Source: Micrasema longulum (lineage: Eukaryota > Arthropoda > Insecta > Trichoptera > Brachycentridae). From it: a DNA stretch of 64,000 bases. A program made the translations under genes and the position numbers. The stretch spans positions 186,001 to 250,000 of the forward strand of contig JAGVSM010004908.1 of NCBI GenBank assembly GCA_022494885.1, written 5' to 3'. Positions 33,380 through 43,689 of this stretch are shown one piece after another. Under the pieces are notes generated by a model. It did not search any database. It worked only from the letters and a program-made list of their open reading frames with translations, and was not told where the DNA came from. Each line of letters opens with the position of its first letter. The stretch's first letter is position 1.

Positions 33380-33705
33380 TTATTTTTTAAAACATTAAAA
33401 TAAAGGGTAGTTCAGGATTCTGAGGATATATTAGTCATTTCAAACGTTTCTTGAAGGTAGCTAGAGAATAGGGTAGATCATTCCAAAGTCTAGTACCTTG
33501 AACGGTAAAGGAATAGCTGAAAAATATGTGCTATGTCAAGGAATGGAAAGTCTTTTCTCCTGTGAAGAACAAAGCAAAAGACCATGATCAGAAAGGTAAA
33601 TAAAATTCTCAGCAAGATATTTTGGAGCGCAAGGATTGTGATAATCTCTGTCTCTTTTTATTATAAAGAAGTGAGAGAGATTGAAAGTTTATGCGCTGAT
33701 AAAAA
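33380..33705 (-). pseudogene. CR1/L2-like LINE ORF2 C-terminus
   Basis: On the minus strand the final part reads SYSFTVQGTRLWNDLPYSLA and TFKKRLK before a stop, preceded by YHNPCAPKYLAENFIYLSDH-type sequence in a different frame. The pattern FxVxGxRLWNxLPxSL...FKxRLK is typical of CR1/L2-group reverse transcriptase tails. Frameshifts and stops separate the blocks. The RT core is absent. Confidence 0.55.
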
Positions 33706-33742
33706 CGAAGCCACTTATATTATTTTATGATTAACAAAAAAA

Positions 33743-33860
33743 AGTGTGAAGTGGCTACCTCATTCAACCAATGACAAGTCATGAGCCATGTAAATGCCGA
33801 GACATCTATATTCCCTTCTCTAAAATGCATTCTATTCCTGTTGTAATATATTATATTAGA
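33743..33860 (-). repeat. 384-bp family fragment
   Basis: Reverse orientation: GAAGTGGCTACCTCATTCAA, CCAATGACAAGTCATGAGCC, TAAATGCC and CCTGTTGTAATATATTA follow the order of the inverted monomer at 37.57-37.69 kb. Confidence 0.65.
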
Positions 33861-34215
33861 ACATAAATACGTAATTTTTCTTTTTGTATCAATATATTTT
33901 TTAATCTGGCAAATATCGCTCTGAGAAAGTTTGCAAGTGTTTTGGAATTACATAATGCGAGGGCGTAAAGCAATGATTTCAATGGGTAATTATTTTGTGG
34001 GGTCATTAGGCACTTATCTACTTGAGAAAATTACAAAACTTTAGACTTTAGTATTGTCAGACAAACCGATTCGTTTATAGCCGTAATGAAAGCGTTTAAT
34101 TTCATTAATTATATCATCATTTTATTTTAATTATTATTTTGTGATAATGATTTGGTTTAAAACACGATTGATAATGATAATTATTTTCCTATCACCACTC
34201 AGAGAGACATAGGGA

Positions 34216-34512
34216 ACTGCATTTTTACTACAACTGCAGGGTATCAAGATTATTGTTTTTAAAAATTGGATGACTTTTTACGAGGGAAAACATTTTACTC
34301 TGAAGAGTCGATGTAAAATGCCTACAGCGTTTGTCGAATCCCGCCCACAGGACTTTTATAACAAAGGCATCAACCATTTACCATTTGAATGCCAAAATTG
34401 TAAGAATATTAGTATTAGGTCTCACTGCTATGCGGTTGATACACAGATTTACTTTTATTGTAAACCGTGCGAGAGAAATGTGCTTGTTAATTTGACGCAG
34501 GTCTACCAATGA
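34216..34512 (+). CDS. Unrecognised ORF with two CxxC pairs
   Basis: An open frame runs from about 34216 (ATG at 34270, 80 codons from there) to TGA 34510-34512. The product reads FVESRPQDFYNKGINHLPFE, then CQNCKNISIRSHCYAVDTQI and YFYCKPCERN. The spacing CxxC...CxxC over about 25 residues, with an extra cysteine between, would suit a zinc ribbon binding one zinc ion. Codon use and GC are better than in the surrounding AT-rich DNA. I do not recognise the family. A LINE fragment starts within a few bases of the stop, so the ORF may be cut by that insertion or be part of another element. Confidence 0.4.
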   Translation, partial: TAFLLQLQGIKIIVFKNWMTFYEGKHFTLKSRCKMPTAFVESRPQDFYNKGINHLPFECQNCKNISIRSHCYAVDTQIYFYCKPCERNVLVNLTQVYQ

Positions 34513-35040
34513 ATGACTCGCCTACAGTCTGTAATAAATGCCGCAGCGAGACTTTTTTTTGGAATCTCTAAGTTCAGTCATATCACTCCACTACTTCGGG
34601 AATTACACTGGCTACGTTTTCCACAGAGAGTGGAATATAAATTCTGTTGGCTAATGTATAAGTCACTGCACAACTCTGCTACAGAATATCTCAGGGAACT
34701 CTGCATCCCAGATGAACTAGCTGACAGACGTCTAACGCTTAGATCAGCTACATCTACGGCGAAAGGAAAAGTTATTACGACGCAAACAGCGCAATAAATT
34801 TGGCGAACGCGCATTTCCGGTCGCAGGCCCTACGGCATGGAATGCTCTCCCATCAGAGGTGCGAAACTGTGAGAGTGCAGTGATGTTTCGGAAAAATCAC
34901 TGACTTATCAGAACTATACTAACAAATGCCTACAGAACATCAGAAGACCGGTCCAGGTGGAGGGACGAGCCACGCCTGGAGTGGGGCGTGATCACCATCC
35001 TCAGACATGGGGCGTGGATTAAAGAGACATTTGCAAAATG
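34513..35040 (+). pseudogene. CR1/L2-like LINE ORF2 C-terminus, one frameshift
   Basis: The frame at 34513-34797 reads RLQSVINAAARLFFGIS, HITPLLRELHWLRFPQRVEY, KFCWLMYKSLHNSATEYLRE and LRSATSTAKGKV. A shift near 34765 leads to RRKQRNKFGERAFPVAGPTA and WNALPSEVRNCESAVMFRKN before TGA. This is the well-known tail of CR1/L2-group elements (LQxVLNAAARL...PLLxxLHWLPVxxRIxYK...GxRAFxVAGPxxWNxLPxxVR). One frameshift and no RT core. The protein part is unusually well conserved for this window. Confidence 0.8.
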
Positions 35041-35044
35041 TTAA

Positions 35045-35225
35045 TTGGCTTATGGTCCTGTGGCTAGTATCGTGCACTCACAGATCAAAGGTTCGAGGTT
35101 CGCACCCTTCTCAACCACAACTTGATTTCCGTTTTATAATAGTGAGTTATTTACAACTCGTCGAAAATGGCCATCATAATTGAAATATTTGGGTAATCGT
35201 AAGAACCCAAATTTTTCTTTTATAC
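35045..35225 (+). mobile_element. SINE-C copy
   Basis: The head TATGGTCCTGTGGCTAGTAT and B-box region AGGTTCGAGGTTCGCACC are followed by the body ACTTGATTTCCGTTTTATAA, GAGTTATTTACAACTCGTCG and AAAATGGCCATCATAATTG, matching the copies at 16.84 and 62.91 kb. Confidence 0.75.
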
Positions 35226-35459
35226 AACACAAAAAGGTGATATTAATGGTCAACAACTTAATCGATAAAACAATTATAAAATTACTTTTTAATTCATGGC
35301 TAAAAAAGTATCAAAACTTCTGATACAACATGAACATGAACAAGGATGAGACACCAAAAATAAAATAAAATACTTAAACTCATTAAAATAGCATTATATC
35401 CATTCATTAGTTAACCCATAGAAAATTTGTTGATAATGATCCTTAAGATAAAAATAACT

Positions 35460-35640
35460 TTATTTAATTTACTTACATATAACTTTGAATTATGTATCCT
35501 TACCTCTGTTCTGTATAAATACATTTAACTTTTTAATAAAGATACCAGTCTCGAAGATGTCGCGAAAGCGATGAAACCGGTCACTGGATATTCCAAATTT
35601 GTGGATGAAAGTATCACTCGTGTTTAATTTATATAATAAA
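35460..35640 (-). repeat. Inverted-end repeat, copy 2 (pair with 22.94 kb)
   Basis: CATATAACTTTGAATTATGT is followed by AATAAAGATACCAGTCTCG, AAGATGTCGCGAAAGCGATG and AAACCGGTCACTGGATATTC. The second group is the reverse complement of the first block at 22.97-23.03 kb, while the first group keeps its orientation. Confidence 0.55.
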
Positions 35641-36120
35641 TAATGAACATTATCTGTATTAACTAAATCTATTCGTGTTGAATATACGATGCATGTATAT
35701 TCAACCATAAATTATGATGCAATCTTACGAAAAGGACAATATATCCAGCAATGCAATTTTAAAATACGTGCTTTTCACGTTGAAGTCAAAATCAATATAG
35801 CCATATTTCATTTTATGTTTGTTGGCATAAATGTCTACCGCCTCGCACTTCTTAAATACGTGGGTAGATACAAGGAAATCGTAAAATTGTTAAAAGTTCT
35901 ATTTGGGATTAGAAGCATGAAACGTAAAACGTTAATATAAAGCATAAAAAATATATTCAATTTAGTTTATTATATTTATTCTACCCGACCGTTCCTGTGG
36001 TGTAGTAAACGTTGAAAATTGCACTTTACTAATTAATATCTCGCCAACTACTTTAAATATTATTTTGTTTTTTTTCGCAATCTTCTAGTAAACCATAAGA
36101 AAAAAGAGAAATGCATAGCC
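35641..36120. other. No recognised gene
   Basis: Contains an 83-codon plus-strand ORF (35689-35940) with a mixed composition but no family motif. It has no support from neighbours. Confidence 0.3.
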
Positions 36121-36126
36121 CAGCGT

Positions 36127-36480
36127 ACGCGCTTTTATAGGTCCTGTAAGATAAACAGATATGGTGGCTTCCAAAAATAATTTTCAGGCTTTTAAAAAGT
36201 TTTGTAATCATTTCGGTGAATTGATCATGCCTTATCAATTAAATCCCAGTGAGTGAAAAATTAACTTCCCTCTTTCTCGATCCAATGAAGTGCATATTAC
36301 GTTCTTCTGGATTACCTTCTTTCAGCACAAAAATGCTAAGGCTACCAGACTACAGAGAGCTCCTTCGAGCAGCTTTTCTCGTTCGGCATCGAGCAATTTT
36401 CCGTACATGTGGGCACTGCCAAGGAGACATATGTCCTCAGATGTGGTGTGTTGTATGCAGATGTGGTGTGACGTATGCGC
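36127..36480 (+). pseudogene. LINE 3' region, copy 1 (pair with 46.93-47.48 kb)
   Basis: The segment is ~80% alike by eye to the reverse complement of 46930-47265. In-frame pieces read FIGPVR, DMVASKNNFQAFKKFC, NHFGELIMPYQLNPSE. The paired copy extends upstream into a knuckle of the type found at the end of R1/I-like ORF2 proteins, so this segment is the very C-terminus plus 3' UTR of the same element. Stops and frame changes show decay. The 93- and 66-codon ORFs here are in the UTR part. Confidence 0.5.
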
Positions 36481-36753
36481 GTCTTACTAGTCTGTCCATC
36501 AAAAATCAATTACTCGTCCAAAATGGCTGAAAATTGACAGATTGATAATTCATATAAACATGTGTACCAACTTGAGAAAAAAACAGGTTTTTGCGTTACT
36601 TATTTCAAATTCCAGAAGGTATTTTTAAATCTTCTTCTCTGAACATATAAAATACATATAATTAGAGCACGTTAGTAGTAGCTTCTAAAAATATTTGTCC
36701 TAACAGCACTTTGTTTTTGTGTGAAGGTGCATAGTGGGATCGAATTTTAGTGC

Positions 36754-37768
36754 AATGAGGAAATTCAGTGGTTTTTTATTTGCTAACACACTATTAAACT
36801 AACCCGAATAAAAAAAAACAATATATTTATGTATCGTATTATCTGCGCTATGATTAATTAAAGTTTTGTGATTCGGAAATTACTTCGTCTATGACGTCCC
36901 AAGTTCTCTACGCTGAGTTGTAATGATTGGTGAGTTGGCTTCCCGATAACCGGAAATGTATCAAAACACAATGTCATTGGTTGATTTGAGAGAGCTTTTA
37001 ACATCATTCAAAGTAAAGTAATTTTTATCTAAATCATTTTTAATAAATAATTTTCATACATTTTCAAGGAACTTTGCCTTCCAATTAAATTACAATATTT
37101 GAGTTTCTCCAAATTTTCATAGACAAAAGACTGGATTTCACCCCCTTCAAGAAATATGGATGTTCAAACATAGGCAAAATGGTGAATGTTACACAGTGTG
37201 TAAAGTGGCCACTTAAACCAGCCAATGACAGTTCATAAGCCCTATAAATGCCTTGACTTCCATATTCCCTCATTTAAGGTATTCTCCATCCCTGTAGTAA
37301 TTTGTTAATCTTAATGACCCCCGAGGGGGCGAAATCAAGTATTTTGTCTATGAACATTTGGACAAACTCAATTATTGTACTGAAACCAACTGGTCCAAGA
37401 AGAAGTTTACAAATTGAAAAATTGTTTTCAGGGGTTGCCTAGTACGTGAAATAATTCAGTCAGATGAATCTCTTCACAACAATAAAGGTTTCAGCTCTTT
37501 AACTTCACTTAAATCAACAGATGGAAGAATTGAAGAAATATGGATGTTCAAACATAGGCAAAATGGTGAATGTTTCACAGTGTGTAAAGTGGCCACTTAA
37601 ATCAGCCAATGACAGGTCATAAGCCCTGTAAATTCCTTGACTTCCATATTCCCTTATTTAAGGTATTCTGCATCCCTGTTGTAATTTGTTAATTCCAATT
37701 AAATGCTTTACCGCGCTAAAGAAAACATTTTTTACATCAAATTTCCCGTTGCACTGAACTTCCTCATT
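36754..37768 (-). mobile_element. MITE-400 copy split by a 384-bp-family element
   Basis: The left part (36754-37090) begins AATGAGGAAATTCAGTGG and carries ATGACGTCCC and CCCGATAACCGGAAATG. The right part (37693-37768) carries TTTACCGCGCTAAAGAAAAC, AATTTCCCGTTG and CACTGAACTTCCTCATT. Together they make one MITE-400 in the orientation of the 53.45 kb copy, interrupted at the AATTAAAT site. Confidence 0.8.
37091..37692 (-). repeat. 384-bp family element with 12-bp target duplication
   Basis: TTCCAATTAAAT occurs at 37079-37090 and again at 37693-37704, bracketing the insert exactly where intact MITE-400 copies have a single AATTAAATGCTCT. The insert starts with the terminal segment (TACAATATTTGAGTTTCTCC), then switches orientation and runs through about 1.4 monomers; AAGAAATATGGATGTTC at 37149 and 37533 gives a 384-bp period. 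It ends in GTTGTAATTTGTTAA. Confidence 0.8.
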
Positions 37769-38984
37769 AGTGTCCTGGTAAAGAGGCGGGTATATCTCGA
37801 AATCGGTAGGCGTAGAAAGTCAGTAGTGGATATGTACGATTATATACTAACATTTAATCAATAATACTAATTTTTATATTTCCTACAATTAGCATTGTAA
37901 CGAAAATACCCAACTGTTTTAAGTTAAATTAAACGTCTCGTAGATTCTATAAGTCACGCCTTCAAAACCACAATGTCAGTGTTAATTTACTCGACAAAGC
38001 TTTTCGGAGACGTAACTCTAATAATTATAGCATTAATCCTGAGCACAATGAAATATGCGACCATCTATTTTGAATATTTATTATTTTTCGTGCTGGGCTT
38101 ACTTTTAAGAAGGGAAGTGATTGCCATTTGATGTGACCTCTGTAGCAAGTGGACTTAGTAATAATTGCTATTTTTATTTATTTTTAAAAGCATGCTAATT
38201 TAGCATTGCATGTTAATGCTATTGCTATTTCATGCGTGATATTCCGGGATTTTCATTATTTATTTATTTGGGGAAAAAAACAACAGTTTTTACTAGCATT
38301 GCATAGAGAAAATAAGAATAAATAGAAATTTAAATTGTAAAAACAGTTGTTACGTACTGAATTTACATTTTCTATACTCATATAAACATATAAAACTGAA
38401 AATATTCCGTTCCTTTCTAAATCCTTCCTATTTCAAAATTCTTGTTCTTCTACCGTCCTGTGAGCAAGTCACATGTGAAAAGTTGTCACTCTGAAAAATC
38501 TCTTTTACTCCTGCGTCAGCATATTTCGTACAAAGTGAAGTGAGTGTTGTATAAACACGCTAAATTATATAATTTCTATTTATTAGTAGCATAAAAACTA
38601 TTTCAAATTTGTAATTTTGAATTCCCGCAAAAACGCTCATTGCATTGGCCACGTTCCTAATTCGTCACTTTTCATGTTAATTTTTAGCTTTGTTCCAAAC
38701 CATCAATTTTTTTTTTAAATGTCGTAACGAATCTTGACGTCACAACTATCAATGCCAAACATGTCGCGTTTTTCTAGTGACCCATTTTTTTTATTTCATT
38801 TTTTAAAGATTATATATGAAAACATTTCTCTATCTTATATTCTTATCCATATTAATTTTTAAAATACAACTAATTATTCTTAATCCGTTTCATATATTTT
38901 TAACGGTATTCGCAATTTTTATTTATTTGTATATTTTTTATTTGTTCATATTTTTTTCTATTATAAACTATGATTAATAATCAG
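37769..38984. other. No gene seen
   Basis: AT-rich sequence with no recognisable coding, RNA gene or shared repeat. Confidence 0.45.
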
Positions 38985-39283
38985 TGAGGGTTTTCAACAA
39001 AAATGTTTGTCTGCAAAATTCCATGACAAATTTTACAGGCAAAATTGACTAAGTTTGACAATTTTTCATTTTATTTAAAAGTGAAAATGTTTTTGAAATA
39101 CGTTTATACTTTACATTAAAGTTGAAAGTACCGTACATATAATGTACAATTAACAACCTCCTACTTGAAAAATCTGATCTTTGAGAAGCAATTGAACTCT
39201 CGAAAAACACTAAAAGAGCTTCCCTGAACATTATTGATATTGTCACTTGGTCAATTTCTATTGTATGCCCAAGATTTGTTTAA
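38985..39283 (-). repeat. Dispersed repeat R300, copy 2
   Basis: Inverted partner of 14165-14465. AAAGTACCGTACATATAATG, CTACTTGAAAAATCTGATC and TGTCACTTGGTCAATTTCTA are reverse complements of blocks there. The 65-codon minus-strand ORF is an accident of the repeat. Confidence 0.7.
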
Positions 39284-40080
39284 GTGTCTTTGTATTGACG
39301 ATCTAATAGTTGTATGTGATATTTCCCAATATAATGCTGAATAATTTTACTGCCTTTTGAAAACTCCTACCATTTAATGCTGTAGATTATTAATTTTGAC
39401 TATAATAGTTTTGATTAGCAGTTGATAATGCTATTGAAAATAATCATGCTCATTCCATTGTGATTTTACGATGCTAATGATAACTACAACGTCACTATGT
39501 AGTACCGAGTAATCCTCTTTTTCTTTATTTTGTAAAGTCTCTCTCTCTCTGGTTCTTGTAATTCGTATTTATTGCTTGGACCCGCCAGCTAAGGGCGGAC
39601 CGAGTACACACTTAGTAACGAGTATTATGTAAATACTTAATCATTAATCAAATAAATTAAGGGATGAAATGTAAACCCAGGAATCATATAAGGTACAAGT
39701 AATCATTGTTTAATTTAAGTGATCTATTAAATAATATTTCACTGTGAAAAAAAAACAATTCGTATACTATTTTCTGTAAGAATATCCGTATTTTATTATG
39801 CACTTCTGTGTTGTTTCGGAAAGCACAGTTCTTCCATCCACAGGGTACGTATTCTGTAGCGGTCCAAAATAAATCCAAGTGGTCTTATATCAAAGTGTTT
39901 TACTAAGTAAATTTATTGGTGTTACCTCGCAATGTTAATGCCGATTCAATAATTAGTTTACAATGAAAGCATCCACCCCTTTCCCGAAACTGTTTATAAA
40001 AAACTTGAGTCTTTCTTCAGCCTTGCATATCAATATCAATTATTTTTAAACTAACTAATCGAAAATTTAATATTTCTTTA
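39284..40080. other. No gene seen
   Basis: AT-rich; a short TC repeat lies at about 39537-39551. Nothing else was recognised. Confidence 0.45.
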
Positions 40081-40116
40081 CAATCAAACCGCGGAATTAT
40101 TTCCGCGGTTCGATTG
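40081..40116. repeat. Near-perfect 16-bp stem hairpin
   Basis: CAATCAAACCGCGGAA (40081-40096) and TTCCGCGGTTCGATTG (40101-40116) pair at 15 of 16 positions around a TTAT loop. The stem is GC-rich inside an AT-rich region and is too regular to be casual. It may be a terminator-like or transposon-end structure; its role is unknown. Confidence 0.7.
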
Positions 40117-40525
40117 CCCCCGCCTCGGAAAGGAAAAAGAACGCAGTAATACAAACAAATCAAACAACGACACAAAACCCAAATACATATTGGAAACAAT
40201 AGAATAATTCGCCTTATACAACGTGCACTCAAGCAACAGAAAAAAAACAATACGTATCTACACCAAATCAAAGAGGAACATCAAATTATAAAGACACTAC
40301 TGGCAAAAACCTAACACAGATCCTAACATGATCCCTATCGAACTCAGGTCAAATTACTTCTCGTCATAATATAGAATTCCTCGCAAAAACCATTATCCTA
40401 ATACCAAAAGTAGAAAAAATCCTATGCAAAGACCCCAATCGTCCTAACAATCTCTCAGACCTTAGAGCAGACGAAACGGGTCCTAGAGCATGGTTGGCGC
40501 GTGGTTCTCTTGAGTTAGTCTACTA
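40117..40525 (+). pseudogene. Unrecognised degenerate coding-like stretch
   Basis: The sequence is C- and A-rich rather than T-rich, unlike its surroundings. One frame gives EFLAKTIILIPKVEKILCKD and PNRPNNLSDLRADETGPRAW in about 64 stop-free codons ending near 40526, and other frames upstream give hydrophilic Lys/Asn/Gln-rich pieces. The strand asymmetry suggests a transcribed or mobile-element origin. I cannot name the family. Confidence 0.3.
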
Positions 40526-40950
40526 AAATACTATAATTAATCTACTATAATAATTAGTTTATATTTTTTATAATTATATTATTTTGGTTAGATACTACTG
40601 ATAGATATCATCCTTATACTACTAAAGGACTCCCCGGAAACGAACGCCAACTGTCATCTAACCTACTATCGTCTTACGGACAGCGCAGAATTTAAATCAT
40701 ACATTTCCCGTATAAACAATAGATTATCAAAACATCCGAATTACTGATGCCAAATTGCTGACACACACGTATATTGAATTGCTTACAGCCAGGGAAATAG
40801 TATGCGAACTCAAAAGTATATAAGTACGCCCTTAGTTACACAGTCAGTACTGAGTTAATCAGTTAGTTACTCAAGTAAAACGTTTACGCAGTTACTCTCA
40901 CAGTAACACTGTTTATTCAACCATTTTAATGTAATAACAAAACCATTAAA
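40526..40950. other. No gene seen
   Basis: AT-rich with no recognisable feature. Confidence 0.4.
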
Positions 40951-40954
40951 CCAT

Positions 40955-41245
40955 AGAATTAAGAAAAGTCCAGAAACCGCATACGAGTATCAAACAGAAG
41001 GCGAATAAACTACTTACAAATGAATAAGTTTACGTTTTGACCCATTAGTTTCTTTGTAGACGTCGCTCAGTACGCAACTCCTGATTTGAATTTAACTATG
41101 CCGAGTTTTGTCATTTTAAAGTGTAAAAATACTGCGGGATCTTAAAGAAACAGGATGATATAACATTTCATGTTTAATTAGCAAATTAATGAGTAAATAG
41201 CAAATGCATTACTTAAAAATTAAATTATTTTTCCATCGGACAGAT
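40955..41245 (+). repeat. Dispersed repeat G, copy 1 (pair with 49.02 kb)
   Basis: Reverse complement of 49020-49275: shared blocks are CGCATACG, GTTTACGTTTTGACCCATTA, TTTGTAGACGTCGCTCAGT, TGATTTGAATT and ATACTGCGGGATC. The class is unknown. Confidence 0.65.
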
Positions 41246-41676
41246 TATCTAAAAAATCAAAATGGACATTTCGTAAGTGTTGCAAGGGTAGTAATTTTTT
41301 TTACGATACTTTGCTCATCTAATGAGAGAACTAATGAAAATTGGACCTCAGATTAAACAACTCTGTGGTGGACATTTGACCGACATTATCTTTAAAACAT
41401 CAAGTATTATATAACATGATTTAAAAATATCCGTTTTATGTAAAATAAAATTTGTTTTATATTTTAAGTTCAAAGTTCATTAATTCAATTAGTCTTATTA
41501 AATGCCCTTTTACTTATATACTTTGTTGTGTCAATCAATATTTCCGCGTGCACAAAAAAATTTTAAAGACATTAACAGATTACTTTTTTTTACCCTTACA
41601 TTTGTGTAATGATTATATTTTTTCCCATCGTGAAACATTACGCGGCGACATCTCGAATGCGCACGGCAAAAGTGGA

Positions 41677-42023
41677 GCATAGTAGGGGCATTTTTGGACA
41701 CAGTCCGATGTATTCAAATATGATTCTGCGCTCCTTCTGGACTATTCTTAATTCTATGCATTAAACATAGATTTATTTGCGAATAATCATAATGACGTGC
41801 GAAGTTTGCTTTCGAAATATTTTTTTCTCGTTTTTTTTTGTTTATTGCATATTGCATAGTAGGGGCATTTTTGGACACAGTCCGATGTATTCAAATATGA
41901 TTCTGCGCTCCTTCTGGACTATTCTTAATTCTATGCATTAAACATAGATTTATTTGCGAATAATCATAATGACGTGCGAAGTTTGCTTTCGAAATATTTT
42001 TTTCTCGTTTTTTTTTGTTTATT
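41677..42023 (+). repeat. Perfect 170-bp tandem duplication
   Basis: Bases 41677-41846 and 41854-42023 are identical at every position I compared (170 bp), including both homopolymer T runs, and are separated by GCATATT. Period 177 bp. Identity this high indicates a very recent duplication or an assembly/read error. Small ORFs inside have no recognisable product. Confidence 0.9.
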
Positions 42024-42709
42024 TCTTTTGGATTAAGAACATTGTTTATTTTATGTTTGAGAACATATTTTTACTTACTGTGATGCTACTTGTGAAAACC
42101 TGCAATTGGCTTATTTGTTATTTGTTTTGTTTTTTTATGTATGATAAATGTAGCTGTTAGCTATCTTAATAAATAATAAAAATAAAATTATAACAAAAAA
42201 CATGTAATAAATACATCATCGAAGCCTCAACGTCGTTTTCTTCTGTCATATCAAACTGGATAGGAGCCCATTCTTTTCACAAGCACAATTTCTACTCTGC
42301 AACTGGCCGTAGTTTTAATTCAACCTTACCAGCCCTCTGGCATTCAAATCGCTACCTTAAGCTTTTTTTATGAAATATTCCTCTGTATTTTTCAAACCGC
42401 TTTTCGTAACTGTTCATCCGTACTAATTTGATCTAATTACATATGTACAGTTCTTTGAAAAATATGATAATATGCCTAATTTATTTGATGTATCCATGGA
42501 GGAACACAATAAAATAGAAAGAGAGCACCTACGCATTTGGCAACATGCCAAGTGAAACATTTTTAGATCAGACCACTGACTTGCATCTTTTCCAAGGCTA
42601 TCCTTCCCAAACAAAAATTTTCCTACAATACTAGAAAATATTTCAAAATCTTATCAAAAATTGGATTCAACTTTAAAAAAACCTTTCGCTATTCGCATGT
42701 TTGAATCCA
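42024..42709. other. No gene; possible SINE scraps
   Basis: CTCTGCAACTGGCCG near 42295 resembles the reverse of the SINE-B CCAGTTGCA block and CTCTGGCATTCAAATCGC near 42335 resembles a SINE B-box region. The 63-codon ORF at 42423-42614 is not recognised. Confidence 0.3.
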
Positions 42710-43125
42710 AATGAGGAACTTTAGCCCTACGGGAAATCGGATATGACAAATGTTTTATTGCGCGCGGTAAAAATTGAAGCATTAAATACGGCAAAGTTTC
42801 CTGAAAATGTACGAAAAAAAGAATAAAAAACATTTCAATAAAAACGGACTACCTTAAATGATGTCACTTGTTCACATGAATCATCCTCTGATATGAGAGC
42901 TATGGAAGATTTCCGGTTTGCTTGCCATGGATGGACCGATGGGAAGAACTAAATGAGAATAAGCGTAAAAGAACCTCTGACGTCACACGCGGAGTTATTT
43001 GAGAAGTACAAAACTTTAAAAATCGTAGCGCGGATAAAATACTCGTACGATATACAAATTTTTAAAAAAAAAGTGTTTTGTTTAATAGTCTATTAACAAA
43101 TAAAAAAACATTGATCTTCCTCATT
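42710..43125 (+). mobile_element. MITE-400, near-complete copy
   Basis: AATGAGGAACTTTAGCCC opens and GATCTTCCTCATT closes it. Internal blocks TTATTGCGCGCGGTAAAAAT, TTGATGTCACTTG-like sequence, CCGGTTTGC and CTGACGTCACACGCGGAG are collinear with the 26.25 kb copy. No coding capacity. Confidence 0.8.
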
Positions 43126-43689
43126 CAACTAAATAAGACAATATGGCATTTTCACGCTTTTTTTGTTATTATTAAATAAGATAATTTTTCGATGATAACG
43201 GGATATTTTTTTTTCACGTGATCGGATAAATTTTCTACAATGGTTTTAAATACGCATATTTCAAATTATCTGAAAACGACACATCTCACTTATGGGGCAA
43301 ACGGCACGTCACGTTTCCGCGTAATACTTGTACGCAATGTTAGTTAGAAGCGCACTCAGCAGGCATGACGTGTGACGTCAACTGCTAGCCGTTTTGTATG
43401 TGATCGTTTTCGAACCCGAAAATTATAAAAGATAACTAGTTTTTTATTGATAGTTACAGATAGTAAAAATCCGATATAAATATTTAATGCATTTTCTTAA
43501 TTATTGCCAAATTTTGAAAATGCTATATTTTTTCTTATTTATTATTATATTATTATTCTCTCCGTAAATAATATAGTTCTGTGGTTGAAATATAACTAGA
43601 TCCCTGGACGAGTGTTAATGACTCAATTGGGTACTTCCAAAATATAATTCTGAAAAAAAAAAATGACGAGATAAGTTCACCTTCAGGTT
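43126..43689. other. Possible decayed foldback, otherwise nothing
   Basis: GAAAACGACACATCTCAC near 43272 and GTATGTGATCGTTTTCGAAC near 43398 are loosely complementary across a GC-richer centre with two CACGTCAC/GACGTCA motifs. The match is too loose to call an element. Confidence 0.25.

Noticed and set aside
43272..43420. Foldback element around two GACGTCA motifs
   Set aside because: The two sides match only loosely and have no defined ends; listed as a weak possibility only.
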